NCBI GenBank assembly: GCA_963730225.1
Contig: CAVSQX010000002.1
Location: forward strand, 62,001 to 126,000
Origin: CAVSQX01 sp963730225
GTDB taxonomy: Bacteria; Planctomycetota; Phycisphaerae; Tepidisphaerales; Tepidisphaeraceae
Reading direction: 5' to 3'
Length of the DNA: 64,000 nt
A model generated the notes under the pieces. It was not told where the DNA came from. It did not search any database and was given only the letters and a program-made list of their open reading frames with translations. This document shows positions 26,876-35,578 of this stretch, one piece after another (position 1 is the stretch's first letter; every line of letters starts with the position of its first letter). The translations under genes were made by a program, and so were the position numbers.

Positions 26876-28579
26876 ATGCCTTTTGAAGCTGGAGCAATTG
26901 CGGGCCGGGTAGATCTGGACACCGTGAGCTTTCACGGCGGCCTCCAGGAGATGCACACCCATTCCGATTCCGAAGGCGCGCATCTGCGGGAAGTGTTCCA
27001 GGCGGTCACCGAAGTGCTGAGTGAAACATTGGGCCCGGCGTTCGCCAACGTCGCCGCTCAGATGCAAGGCGTCTTTGCCGGATTCTCCGAAGGGCCGATT
27101 ATCGGCGCGTTGGGCGCGATCGGCACGGCCGTCGGGCGCTGCGGGAAGTGACTATCTCGGCCGGGGAACGATTCGATCACATACAACTGGCCGCTCAACG
27201 GGCGGGTGTGAGCGTGCAGTGGCTCAGCGAGCTGGCCGGCGTGGCTGGGACGGTGGATGTCGGGCTGGACCAGGTGGCGATGAGCTTCAAGTTTCTCGAA
27301 TCCGCCGCGGGCGAGGCGCTGGAGGGAACCGACAAGGAATTGATTCGAGCCTTCGCCGACATGCACATCTCGATGCAGCAGTTGTCGGCGATGTCCAACG
27401 ATCCGCAGCAGCTCTTCACTTCCATTCAGCAGGCGCTGCAGGGAATGACCGATCAGTCAACGCGCATGCGCGTTGCGCAAGAGCTGCTCGGACGCAGCAG
27501 CGCCGCGCTCCTCCCGCTGCTGATGATGACCCGCGAGGAATACCAGAAAAATGCTGACGTGATTCGTGATCTGGGCGGCACAGTGGACGAGCACCAGGCC
27601 AAGCAGGGAGAAATGGTCGGCAAGCTGACCGGTTATTTTTCCGCCCTGAAAGACGGAATTGAAAATGCGTTCGCTACGCCGATTCTGGACTACTTCGAAA
27701 AGCACCTGGATCAGATCGTGGAGAAGATGAAGGGGGCGGAGAAGGAAATCTCCGCCGATGTTCCCAAGATCATCGACGCCGTCACGGCCGCGGGCAAGCA
27801 AGTGATCAACACGGCCGAGGGCAAAGGCACGCTCCCTGCCGACAGCGTGGAGGCGGCGTTCCTGAGCCCTGGCGGCGACAAAGACCCGGCCCATCCCTAC
27901 ACGCTTCGCCGGGCACTCTCGGCGATGAATGGCTGGAGGGAAGATTTGTCAGAATCGATTGGCGATTTCATCGGCAAGCATCACGACGGTAAGATTATGC
28001 GATCCGAGCTTGGGTATTCGCCGTCTGATGACGGTGCGCTTGGTGGATGGAATTTAACCCCAGGCGCGCTCCCCACCAATCTCCAATCCCATCTGCGGTT
28101 GGAGAACGGCCTGACGCCGGGCGGCAACGCGCCGCCATCGTCGCCGACGCAGAGAGCGGCCGCCGCTGGCGATGGCCACGCCAATCTAGAGGCGGTGCAA
28201 TCTGGATGGCGCGACGCTTTCCAGGTCAATCCCGATCTTGTGAACGGAATGAAGGATGTCGCGGCGGCGATGAGCACGCTGCTGAACGGCCTGGTATCCG
28301 TCATCGGCCAGGTGCATTCTCCCTCCGCTCCGGCGCCGGCCTCGACGCCGTCCATCGCGACGGCGTCGAACGCCGCCGGCTCGCGCGCGATCACCATCGT
28401 CAATGCTTCGGTGAACGTGGCTTACGATCCCAGAGAGACGGCGATTCAGTTTGCCGCCAAGGTTGAACCGCAAATCCGACAACTCTACCGCGCAAGGTCA
28501 AGCCCTTATTGCGGCCGGCCAGCAGGCCCTGGCCAGCCTGATCGCAGGCGGCGTGGGATCTTTTATTGGCGGATTCTAA
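26876..28579 (+). CDS. Phage tail tape measure protein (short; two frame breaks)
   Basis: About 567 aa after joining three frames. The N-terminal part has a conserved tape-measure-like pattern (HIQLAAQRAGVSVQWLSELA … QVAMSFKFLESAAGEAL … RVAQELLGRSSAALLPLLMM). Then comes a helical region, a low-complexity Pro/Ala linker and a Gly/Ala-rich hydrophobic end (LIAGGVGSFIGGF). Near 27130 one base is missing (…TAVGG | ALREVTISAGERF) and near 28490 one is extra. At this length it would specify only a short tail. The first break could in principle be programmed frameshifting, but no slippery heptamer was seen. Confidence 0.68.
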
Positions 28580-29043
28580 ACGCGGATCACCGCGCACCGC
28601 GACCAACCCAACCGGCCAAGAAGCGCCTTTCCCCACCTCGATCACCGGCATCGACGGCGGGAACATCCCGCTCTATCCGACGGCCGGATTGATGACGACG
28701 CTGGGCGTCACGGGAGGCAAAGCGGCCGAGTCGTACAACGTGCAGGATTCGGGCGTGTCGGTTTCGCTGGCCGGCCCGGCGGCGGCATCGTCAACGGTGA
28801 CCAAATGCCCAAAAAACGCGCTTCGAGGCGTCTTATACCGGCAGTGAAACTGCCGTCCAGACTACCTATTTTCGCGCCGACTCCGCGCCGATGCGCCGAC
28901 ACGTCATCATAAAAACGGCCTTGGCGATCCGGAAACTCGGTTCAAAAATCCAGTTTCACTGTCCCATCGTCGAAAATCTCCTTCCAAATCCAGTATTGAA
29001 ATTGGTCCATGTGTATGAAAAATCCCGCCTCCGCCGCCCATAA
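28566..29043 (+). CDS. Phage tail protein fragment (frame break in A-run)
   Basis: Read from a TTG at 28566 overlapping the tape-measure stop. It gives ITGIDGGNIPLYPTAGLMTT-LGVTGGKAAESYNVQDSGVSV, then, if one A of the six-A run at 28811-28816 is extra, RFEASYTGSETAVQTTYFRA and DSAPMRRHVIIKT. The first part and this continuation look like one beta-rich virion protein. Beyond about 28930 the frame runs through the right-end repeats and may be fortuitous. No downstream tail genes exist, so the module is cut off here. Confidence 0.4.
28838..28854. repeat. Small hairpin in tail fragment
   Basis: CGGCAGT-GAA-ACTGCCG, a perfect 7-pair hairpin inside the tail reading frame. No T-run follows, so terminator function is doubtful. 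Confidence 0.3.
28943..28994. repeat. Right-end candidate transposase-binding sites of the Mu-like element
   Basis: AAATCCAGTTT at 28946 and AAATCCAGT at 28986, 40 bases apart, with ACTGTCCC between them. In reverse complement this is GGGACAG-TG-AAACTGGATTT, matching the left end GGGACAG-C-AAACTGGA (15837-15852) and AAACTGGATTT (15825). The arrangement is inverted at the two ends, as in Mu-type elements. Confidence 0.5.
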
Positions 29044-29312
29044 GTCCTTTAACCGCATGCGCTATCCGCGTTAATACGCTCTTGTCCTCTCCAGTCCCGG
29101 ATTGATTGGCCCTTTATGCCAGTCCCGGATTGATTGGCCCTTTATGATTGGCCCTTTATGCCCTCCCCCTTTTGTGCTGTTCCACCACTCGGAATTCTGC
29201 GATTAAGTCCCCCAATCTGCCATCCGATGGTTAAATGGGGATAATGGAGAAGCAAGAAGCTATCGCAGCCCCGGCCGCCGTAGCCGGCGCAGCGTCAAGG
29301 ATGGAGTCGGTT
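29044..29312. other. Intergenic stretch right of the Mu-like element
   Basis: No gene seen. Apart from the 28-base tandem repeat at 29091-29160 it holds only the 5' side of the HTH-REC gene (in-frame ATGs at 29235, 29244 and 29301 are possible alternative starts). Confidence 0.4.
29091..29160. repeat. 28-base tandem repeat, 2.5 copies
   Basis: The unit CCAGTCCCGGATTGATTGGC-CCTTTATG is present at 29091-29118 and 29119-29146, followed by the last 14 bases of the unit (29147-29160). Lies just outside the right end of the element. Confidence 0.85.
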
Positions 29313-29876
29313 ATGAAAACGGTATTCACCACCGGTGAAGCGGCAGACATCTGCAAGGTTTCGCAACAAACCATCATTCGCTGCTTCGACAGCGGCCGCC
29401 TCCGCGGCTTCCGCGTCCCCGGCAGCCGATTCCGCAGAATCCCACGCGACGCCCTCATCCAGTTCATGAAGGAAAACGGCATTCCCCCCAGCTCGCTGGA
29501 CAGCGGCAAACAGAAGGTTCTGGTTGTCGACGACGATCCGGAAATTGTCGAGTTGTTTGTGGACGTGCTCGAACGCGATGGCCGATTTGAAGTCAAGACG
29601 GCTTCCACGGGCTACGACGCCGGAATTCTGACGCAGGAATTCATGCCCGATCTGCTCATCCTCGATTACATGCTTCCCGACATCAACGGCAATGTCGTCT
29701 GCCAGACGATTCGCAAGAATCCCAACTTCGAGCACATAAAAATCGTCATCGTCTCGGGCGTTGTGAATCAGGATGAAATCAACGATCTTCTCAAGGCCGG
29801 CGCCGATGACTTCGTGAAAAAGCCGTTCAACATCGAAAAGTTGATCGAGCGCATCGGTGAATTATTGACCGTCTGA
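29313..29876 (+). CDS. HTH (excisionase/MerR-type) – receiver domain fusion regulator
   Basis: A 187-aa regulator. The N-terminal DNA-binding domain has the motif FTTGEAADICKVSQQTIIRC … GFRVPGSRFRRIPRDALIQF (HTH_17-like), and the C-terminal receiver runs from KVLVVDDDPEIVELF to FVKKPFNIEKLIERI. The phosphorylatable Asp is in LLILDYMLPD. I start at ATG 29313, which has GGAG six bases upstream; an N-terminally longer form from 29235 is possible. The HTH-then-REC order is typical of Planctomycetota. First gene of a three-gene signalling operon. Confidence 0.85.
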   Translation: MKTVFTTGEAADICKVSQQTIIRCFDSGRLRGFRVPGSRFRRIPRDALIQFMKENGIPPSSLDSGKQKVLVVDDDPEIVELFVDVLERDGRFEVKTASTGYDAGILTQEFMPDLLILDYMLPDINGNVVCQTIRKNPNFEHIKIVIVSGVVNQDEINDLLKAGADDFVKKPFNIEKLIERIGELLTV

Positions 29877-29934
29877 CGCCCGATTGGCTCCGTTTCACGC
29901 CGGCCCACAGGGCCGGGCCGCGACGAACTCGATT

Positions 29935-32208
29935 ATGTCCGATTCGCACGAAAAACGTGTCGAGTTGATCCTCCAGCAATTGGAGGATCTGCCCACACTG
30001 CCCGCCATCGCCGTGCGCGTGCTCGAAGCCACCGTCCGCGACGATTCCTCCGCCGACGATGTTGTCTACCTTCTCTCCGCCGATCAATCCCTCAGCGCCC
30101 GCATTCTTCAGATGGTGCATCGCGCCGACCTGGGAATCTCCGGCGAAGTCAACAGCGTCGAACGCGCCGTCGCCCTCCTGGGCTTCGAGGCCGTTCGCAG
30201 TGCCGTACTTTCCATCACCGTTTTCCACGCCATCAATTCCGTTCCCACCGCCGCCATTTATTTCAAGCGCGAGGAATTCTGGAAGCACTCGATTGCCGTC
30301 GCCTGTTGTGCCGAGCTTCTTGCCGAAAAACTTCCCTCCGGCCAGGACCCGCCCGTGCTTCCCTCCGACGCGTTCATCTGCGGCCTGCTGCACGATCTGG
30401 GAAAAGTCGCTCTCGACGCCATGTTGCCCAAGGGTTTCAGCCGCGTCGTCGAAGGAACCGATCTGCTCCGCGGCAACATCGCCGATCTGGAGCGATCGAT
30501 CATCGGACTGGATCATCTAATCGTCGGCAAGCGATTGGCCGAACGCTGGCGGCTGCCGGCCGTCATCCGCGATTCCATCTGGCTGCACGGCCAGCCGCCC
30601 GAGGCGCTTCCCGCCAACGTTTCCAATCGCGCCATCGTCAATCTGATTTCTCTTGCCGATCTTCTGGCTCGTCAATGCCACATCGGCTACAGCGGCAATT
30701 ACACGCTTCCCCCGCGAGAACCATGGGTCAAAGCCCTGGGCCTCACAGCCTCACAAATTGAGCAGACGACCAAGCAACTCGTCGCTCGCATGGAGCCGCG
30801 CTCCAAAGCTCTGGGCCTGGATCAGGCAACTCCGTCCGAAGTTTATTACGACGCCCTGGGGCAGGCCAACAAGGAACTGAGTCGGATGAGCAGTCGCCTG
30901 GCCGGCAAAAACCGTCGGCTCGCGGCCCGCAGCAAATTCTTCGAGTTGCTTAGCGATTTTCAATCTCATCTCCGCCCCGACACCGCTGCCGTCGGCGTCC
31001 TCCAGGCCATGGGCCACAGCGCCGCCGATGTTCTGGGCAATTCCGCCGTCGCCGCTTTTTCGCTTCCCCCGGCCGTCATGCAATCGCAGGCCGTCATCGT
31101 CGATGCCCGCGGCGAGTTGATTCAAACCACATTGATCGACTGTCCCGCCGCACCGCCGCGGCCCGCTGCCGGCGACGGACCGATCATCGCCGCCGGCGAC
31201 GAATTGGATTGGCTCTTGTCCGCCGTCTCGCCGCGCCTCTGCGACCGCTCCCGATTCTGGATTTGCCTGCTGGCGGAAAATCAGGTGATCGGCGGCGTGG
31301 TCTGGGGCGCCGCTCCCGGTGAATCGCAGCGGCTCGGCGCGCAGGCCCAGGAACTGTCCGCACTGGCCAACGCCTGGGCCCTGGCGCTTCGCACCGCGCA
31401 GATTCGCGAAGAATCCCGCAATCTCAACGAGCAACTCACCGACACCCTGCGCCGGCTGCACAGCGCTCAAAACGAAATTCTTCGCACCAAGACGATCATC
31501 ACCGTCGGCGAGATGGCCGCCGGCGCAGCACACGAAATGAATAACCCGCTGGCGGTAATTTCCGGCCGATCGCAGTTGTTGGCGTCGCAATTAACGGACC
31601 CCAAGCTCAGGCACGCCGCCAATCAGGTTTACGAGCAGAGCCATCGTCTCAGTGAAATCATCACGGAATTAATGGACTTTGCCAAACCGCTGCCTCCCAG
31701 CCCCGCCGCGGTCGATTTAACCGACCTGATCGGTCGCGCCCTGCACGATGCAAAGATGCTCGACGAGCCAGCCGATAGGACTTTCGAGGTGACCTTGACG
31801 GATGTACCGCCTGTAATGGTGGACGAAAGTCAGGTTGCCGCGGCCGTGGCGGAATTGATCGGCAACGCGATTCAGGCGACCGATCCCAGCGCCGGCCAGA
31901 TCGAGATTCACGCCGCCCTGGAGGCCACTTCGGCCCAGGTGGCACTGACGATCTCGGACAACGGTTGCGGAATGGACGAGCAGACCCTCAAGCGGGCGTT
32001 CGATCCGTTCTTCAGCGCCAAGCCGGCGGGCCGGCGGCGCGGCATGGGCCTGGCCAAGGCCCTGCGCTGGGTGGAATCCAGCGGTGGTTCGATTCGGCTG
32101 GAAAGCCGGCCGAATCAGGGAACTCGTTCGCTGGTCTTGCTTCCGGTGGCGGTACCGAACGCCGCCGCCGAGCAGCCCGCGACGCCGCAGCGAAAAGCGG
32201 CCCAGTGA
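29935..32208 (+). CDS. HDOD domain – histidine kinase
   Basis: A 757-aa cytoplasmic sensor kinase. N-terminal HDOD domain (LPTLPAIAVRVLEATV … FICGLLHDLGKVALDAML), a helical linker, and a middle domain of GAF type by position (about 330-500). Then the dimerisation/phosphoacceptor helix with the H-box AAGAAHEMNNPLAVISGRSQ and the HATPase with N-box ELIGNAIQATD, G1 DNGCGM and G2 RRGMGLAKAL. No transmembrane segment, so it senses an internal signal. Stops 19 bases before the REC-GAF gene, its likely partner. The start is chosen at 29935, where the HDOD-proximal sequence begins. Confidence 0.88.
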   Translation: MSDSHEKRVELILQQLEDLPTLPAIAVRVLEATVRDDSSADDVVYLLSADQSLSARILQMVHRADLGISGEVNSVERAVALLGFEAVRSAVLSITVFHAINSVPTAAIYFKREEFWKHSIAVACCAELLAEKLPSGQDPPVLPSDAFICGLLHDLGKVALDAMLPKGFSRVVEGTDLLRGNIADLERSIIGLDHLIVGKRLAERWRLPAVIRDSIWLHGQPPEALPANVSNRAIVNLISLADLLARQCHIGYSGNYTLPPREPWVKALGLTASQIEQTTKQLVARMEPRSKALGLDQATPSEVYYDALGQANKELSRMSSRLAGKNRRLAARSKFFELLSDFQSHLRPDTAAVGVLQAMGHSAADVLGNSAVAAFSLPPAVMQSQAVIVDARGELIQTTLIDCPAAPPRPAAGDGPIIAAGDELDWLLSAVSPRLCDRSRFWICLLAENQVIGGVVWGAAPGESQRLGAQAQELSALANAWALALRTAQIREESRNLNEQLTDTLRRLHSAQNEILRTKTIITVGEMAAGAAHEMNNPLAVISGRSQLLASQLTDPKLRHAANQVYEQSHRLSEIITELMDFAKPLPPSPAAVDLTDLIGRALHDAKMLDEPADRTFEVTLTDVPPVMVDESQVAAAVAELIGNAIQATDPSAGQIEIHAALEATSAQVALTISDNGCGMDEQTLKRAFDPFFSAKPAGRRRGMGLAKALRWVESSGGSIRLESRPNQGTRSLVLLPVAVPNAAAEQPATPQRKAAQ

Positions 32209-32227
32209 TTTTTTTGGAACCGCTCGC

Positions 32228-33397
32228 ATGAGCCCTGGTCGCAACGCTTCAGCAAGGGAAGAAATGCAATCATCCACTCCAATCGCTCCGTCCAACTCAC
32301 CGCAGCGCCCCCGCGTGCTGATCGTTGACGATGAACCGGGACTGCTGGAATTGATGTCCGACATTCTGGCCGGCATCGACTGCAAAGTCTCCGTCGCCAA
32401 AACCGTCGCCGGCGCAAAAAAAATGTTGATCGGTGAATCCTTCGAGCTCATGCTCGCCGACGTGCATCTGCCCGACGGCGACGGCCTCTCGCTTCTGCCG
32501 ACGCTTCGCCGCCATCAACCCACCGCCAGCGCGGTGGTGATGACCGGCTCTCCCAGCGTCGACGGCGCCATCTCCGCGCTCCGCAGCGGCGCGGTCGATT
32601 TCGTTCCCAAGCCGTTCAACAACAATCAACTCATCGAGCGCATCGGCAAAGCGCTGGCCCGTCAAACCATCGCCGCCCGGCAGGAAAAGCGGATGGTGCG
32701 GTTGCGCGACGCCGTTCGCCGACTCAGCGTCGCCCGCCGGCTTGTCACCAAAAAAGTCGATCTCCTCTGCAACGATCTGGTCAGCGCCTATGGCGAGCTC
32801 TCCCGCCAACTGGATTTCGTCCGCACTCAGGAAAGCTTCCGCAAGCAGATCCAACAGACCGACGATCTGGAACAGATGCTCTGCCACACGATGGATTGGC
32901 TGATTCGTCAGATCGGTTACAGCAACATCGCCCTGTGGCTGGCCGCCGAGGACGGCGAGTTCCAGCTCGGCGCCTACATGAAGTACACGATTTCCGGCGA
33001 AGAGCCGCTGATGGGAGCCATGCGCGAAATGCTCCTTGCCCGCACCGTCAACGACGGGCTGGTGCACCTGAGCGGCAGTGAGCTTCGCGGTGTTCTGGAA
33101 AGCGACGCCGCGGCGCCGCTGGTCGGTCAGGACATCGTCTCCATCAGCTGCACCTATCTGGCCGAGCCGTTGGCGGCAATGGTTTTCTTCCGCGACGCCG
33201 CCTCGCCGTTCACGGAAAACGACATCGCCACCCTCAAGGCGATCGCTCCCGTTTTCGCCGCCACCCTGGCCACCATTGTCCGCGACCCCGCCGACGAGCA
33301 GGAGGATTCCGATCTTCTCGATGAAGATCCCGATTCCCGTCGTTCCGGCCGCCGCGCCGACGACTGGTGGAAACGCGGCGAACCGCCGCCGTTCTAG
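32228..33397 (+). CDS. Receiver – GAF response regulator without DNA-binding domain
   Basis: A 389-aa protein. The receiver domain runs from RVLIVDDEPGLLELMSDILA to DFVPKPFNNNQLIERIGKAL, with the phospho-acceptor Asp in LMLADVHLPDGDG. A long helical linker (QEKRMVRLRDAVRRLS … LDFVRTQESFRKQIQ) precedes a GAF-like domain (EQMLCHTMDWLIRQIGYSNI … ENDIATLKAIAPVFAATLAT). The tail is acidic/basic mixed. No output DNA-binding or enzyme domain is seen, so it may work by protein interaction. Same operon as the HDOD kinase. Confidence 0.83.
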   Translation: MSPGRNASAREEMQSSTPIAPSNSPQRPRVLIVDDEPGLLELMSDILAGIDCKVSVAKTVAGAKKMLIGESFELMLADVHLPDGDGLSLLPTLRRHQPTASAVVMTGSPSVDGAISALRSGAVDFVPKPFNNNQLIERIGKALARQTIAARQEKRMVRLRDAVRRLSVARRLVTKKVDLLCNDLVSAYGELSRQLDFVRTQESFRKQIQQTDDLEQMLCHTMDWLIRQIGYSNIALWLAAEDGEFQLGAYMKYTISGEEPLMGAMREMLLARTVNDGLVHLSGSELRGVLESDAAAPLVGQDIVSISCTYLAEPLAAMVFFRDAASPFTENDIATLKAIAPVFAATLATIVRDPADEQEDSDLLDEDPDSRRSGRRADDWWKRGEPPPF

Positions 33398-33534
33398 AAA
33401 AATCGAGAATAAAAGATGGAGGATAGAGCATCGCGATGGAATTCATCGTGGCGTTTCTCCTTTGACCGCACGGATATTTCTTCTCAAATGGGAGCGACCG
33501 TTCCTGCCAATTCGATTAATTTATGTGGGAATCC

Positions 33535-33562
33535 TTGCTGCGACCAACGCTTAGACTATGCT
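33535..33562 (+). promoter_or_regulatory. Candidate promoter of the lipoprotein gene
   Basis: TTGCTG (33535-33540), 16-base spacer, TATGCT (33557-33562), 32 bases before the ATG. Confidence 0.4.
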
Positions 33563-33594
33563 CAAGTTAGACACCCCTGCTTGGACTTCGGGAT

Positions 33595-34704
33595 ATGAAC
33601 CGAGCTCACCTGTGGATCAAAAACACATTAGGAAGTTGCGTCATTCCGTTTTTGTTGTTCTCAACCAGTTGCCAAAACAAAGTCCCGGCGAACGAACCAA
33701 CGAAGATACCGGGAGAGACGGGGGTGGTGGCGCCGGCCGTCCTTGGGTCGGCGAGCAGTCCCGCAACGCAGTCGCCGCTGGTCAATGCCGCACCGACGAG
33801 TGGGGGGTTTGGCGCCGATGCTCCCTCGACTGGCTTAATCAAGCTGCATTGGACCGACGTACCGGGAGCCCGTGGCTACGTCGTATTCAAAAGCACAACG
33901 CCGGTATATCGATTAGATTTCAGTACGGTGCTCACGATGGATACCACTGGCGATCCCTTGAATCATGATGGCAGCACAAATCATTGGACAGATGGTGCAG
34001 TCGTCGCCAACACGCGGTACTACTACGCCGTCGTAACCGATGTGCAGACGCAGTCGCTGTTGGTGGCGACGGGCAGCTGCGCGACTCCTGCACAAGATGG
34101 CCCGTTGAAGGGGATTGGTGAGTCGGCTTCGGAGGTCAATGGTGCGCGGGCTCCTTTGCAAGACGCTTTTCAGCAACAGCAAGGGCCGCGAACTACGTTT
34201 CCTTCTTCTCAGCCAATCGCATTTGATGATGAGGTGCAACGTGAACAATTCAGAAAAAAGGACGGGGTGACCCTCATTTCCAAAGGAACGGATAATCTTC
34301 CAGGTGGTAGCTACGGATTTAGCTCGGGGCTCGAAGTGCACGGCGGAAATATCTTTTCCTCCGATGACGGTGAACATCACGACGACTTTGAAATTCATAG
34401 GCTGGCCGACGGAAAATACTCGATCTTGGGATATGTGGATCCCCTCGGTTCGAATGTTTTAAAGAAGTCAATGGTGAGAGTTGGCTTCAATCTTTACAGT
34501 CATCGCTCGCACGGTGCAATTGAGATCGTCGATATTCCAGTTGAGCGCATTCGAATGAACCCCCAAAAGGAATTTGGGGCCAACGTAATAGTTGAGATCT
34601 CTTTTGAATCGTTGCAGGTTACCATGGACGGATTTCCGTATAATAAGGAACAAAGAGTTGTTGGAAATTCAAATCGTATGATACTGATAGTGTTGATCAA
34701 GTAG
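33595..34704 (+). CDS. Putative lipoprotein, unknown function
   Basis: A 369-aa protein with a lipoprotein signal (LGSCVIPFLLFSTSC, lipobox Cys at about 27). It has a fibronectin-III-like stretch (IKLHWTDVPGARGYVVFKST … RYYYAVVTDVQ), then a mixed region with HHDDFEIHRLADGKYSILGY. Base composition is lower in GC than all neighbours and codon use looks different, so it may be a recent arrival. Placed between the signalling operon and the convergent pst genes. Function not recognised. Confidence 0.65.
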   Translation: MNRAHLWIKNTLGSCVIPFLLFSTSCQNKVPANEPTKIPGETGVVAPAVLGSASSPATQSPLVNAAPTSGGFGADAPSTGLIKLHWTDVPGARGYVVFKSTTPVYRLDFSTVLTMDTTGDPLNHDGSTNHWTDGAVVANTRYYYAVVTDVQTQSLLVATGSCATPAQDGPLKGIGESASEVNGARAPLQDAFQQQQGPRTTFPSSQPIAFDDEVQREQFRKKDGVTLISKGTDNLPGGSYGFSSGLEVHGGNIFSSDDGEHHDDFEIHRLADGKYSILGYVDPLGSNVLKKSMVRVGFNLYSHRSHGAIEIVDIPVERIRMNPQKEFGANVIVEISFESLQVTMDGFPYNKEQRVVGNSNRMILIVLIK

Positions 34705-34735
34705 CGTGGCCGATTTGAAGCGTGGGGGGTCGGAG

Positions 34736-35578
34736 CTATGTTCGGGCACGTGTAACCGCGCGGATGGCCACGTTCAGCGCGAATATCAGGATCATCAAAA
34801 CCAGGATGCCCGTCCACGCTAGCGCCTGTCTCTGCGGATCGGGACTGTTGCGAAAATCGAGATAAATTTGGGTCGTGATTGCGGGAACCGGATTGGCCGG
34901 ATTTTTTTCCAGTCGATAAACTAGGCCGGCGGTAAAAATCAGCGGGGCGGTTTCGCCGGCCACTCGGGCGATGGCCAGCATGATGCCCGTGGTGATGCTT
35001 CCGCCGGCCGACCGCAGCCCCACGCGCAGGATCGTCCGCGCCTTGCTCGCTCCCAGCGCGATCGACGCTTCTCGAAAGCTATCAGGCACCAGCCGCAGCA
35101 TTTCTTCCGTCGTCCGGGCAATCATCGGCGCCATGATAAACGCCAGCGCCAACGCCCCGGCCCATCCGTTGTTATGTCCCACCGGCACCACCAGAAGCTG
35201 ATATCCCAATACCCCGACGACGATGCTCGGCACGCCGGCCAGCAGATCGCAGATAAACCTCAGCGGCCGCGCCAGTCGCGAGGCCCGGCCGTACTCGGCC
35301 AGGTAAATTCCCGCCAGCAATCCCACCGGTATCCCCACCGCACCGGCCAGCAGCAGCAGCACGCACGTTCCGAGAATTCCGTTCAAAATCCCCGGCGGAT
35401 TCTGATCCGGCAAATGCGTAAAAAACGCCACCGACAATCCCGCCGCCCCTTTCCACACGATGTATCCCGTGATCGCCAGCAGCACGACCAACATCAGCGC
35501 CGTCATCGCAGCACACAGCCCGAGCATGAAATGGCTCGTCCACCGCGAGAATTGGTTGGGAGCCGCCCGCCCGTTCAT
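34736..35578 (-). CDS. pstA: Phosphate ABC transporter permease PstA
   Basis: A 280-aa inner-membrane permease with six hydrophobic segments. The family features are a TM1-adjacent WKGAAGLSVAFFTHLPDQNP, LLAGIYLAEYGRASRLARPL, the GVPSIVVGVLGYQLLVV segment and the EAA loop RLVPDSFREASIALGASKAR. Its ATG overlaps the PstC stop (ATGA). It pairs with PstC to form the membrane channel of high-affinity phosphate uptake. No pstB or phoU follows; the next gene downstream is a convergent lipoprotein. Confidence 0.92.
   Translation of the reverse strand: MNGRAAPNQFSRWTSHFMLGLCAAMTALMLVVLLAITGYIVWKGAAGLSVAFFTHLPDQNPPGILNGILGTCVLLLLAGAVGIPVGLLAGIYLAEYGRASRLARPLRFICDLLAGVPSIVVGVLGYQLLVVPVGHNNGWAGALALAFIMAPMIARTTEEMLRLVPDSFREASIALGASKARTILRVGLRSAGGSITTGIMLAIARVAGETAPLIFTAGLVYRLEKNPANPVPAITTQIYLDFRNSPDPQRQALAWTGILVLMILIFALNVAIRAVTRART

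Noticed and set aside
27100..27160. Programmed frameshift in the tape measure gene
   Set aside because: No slippery heptamer is evident, and the window shows the same one-base breaks in many non-phage genes, so sequencing error is simpler.
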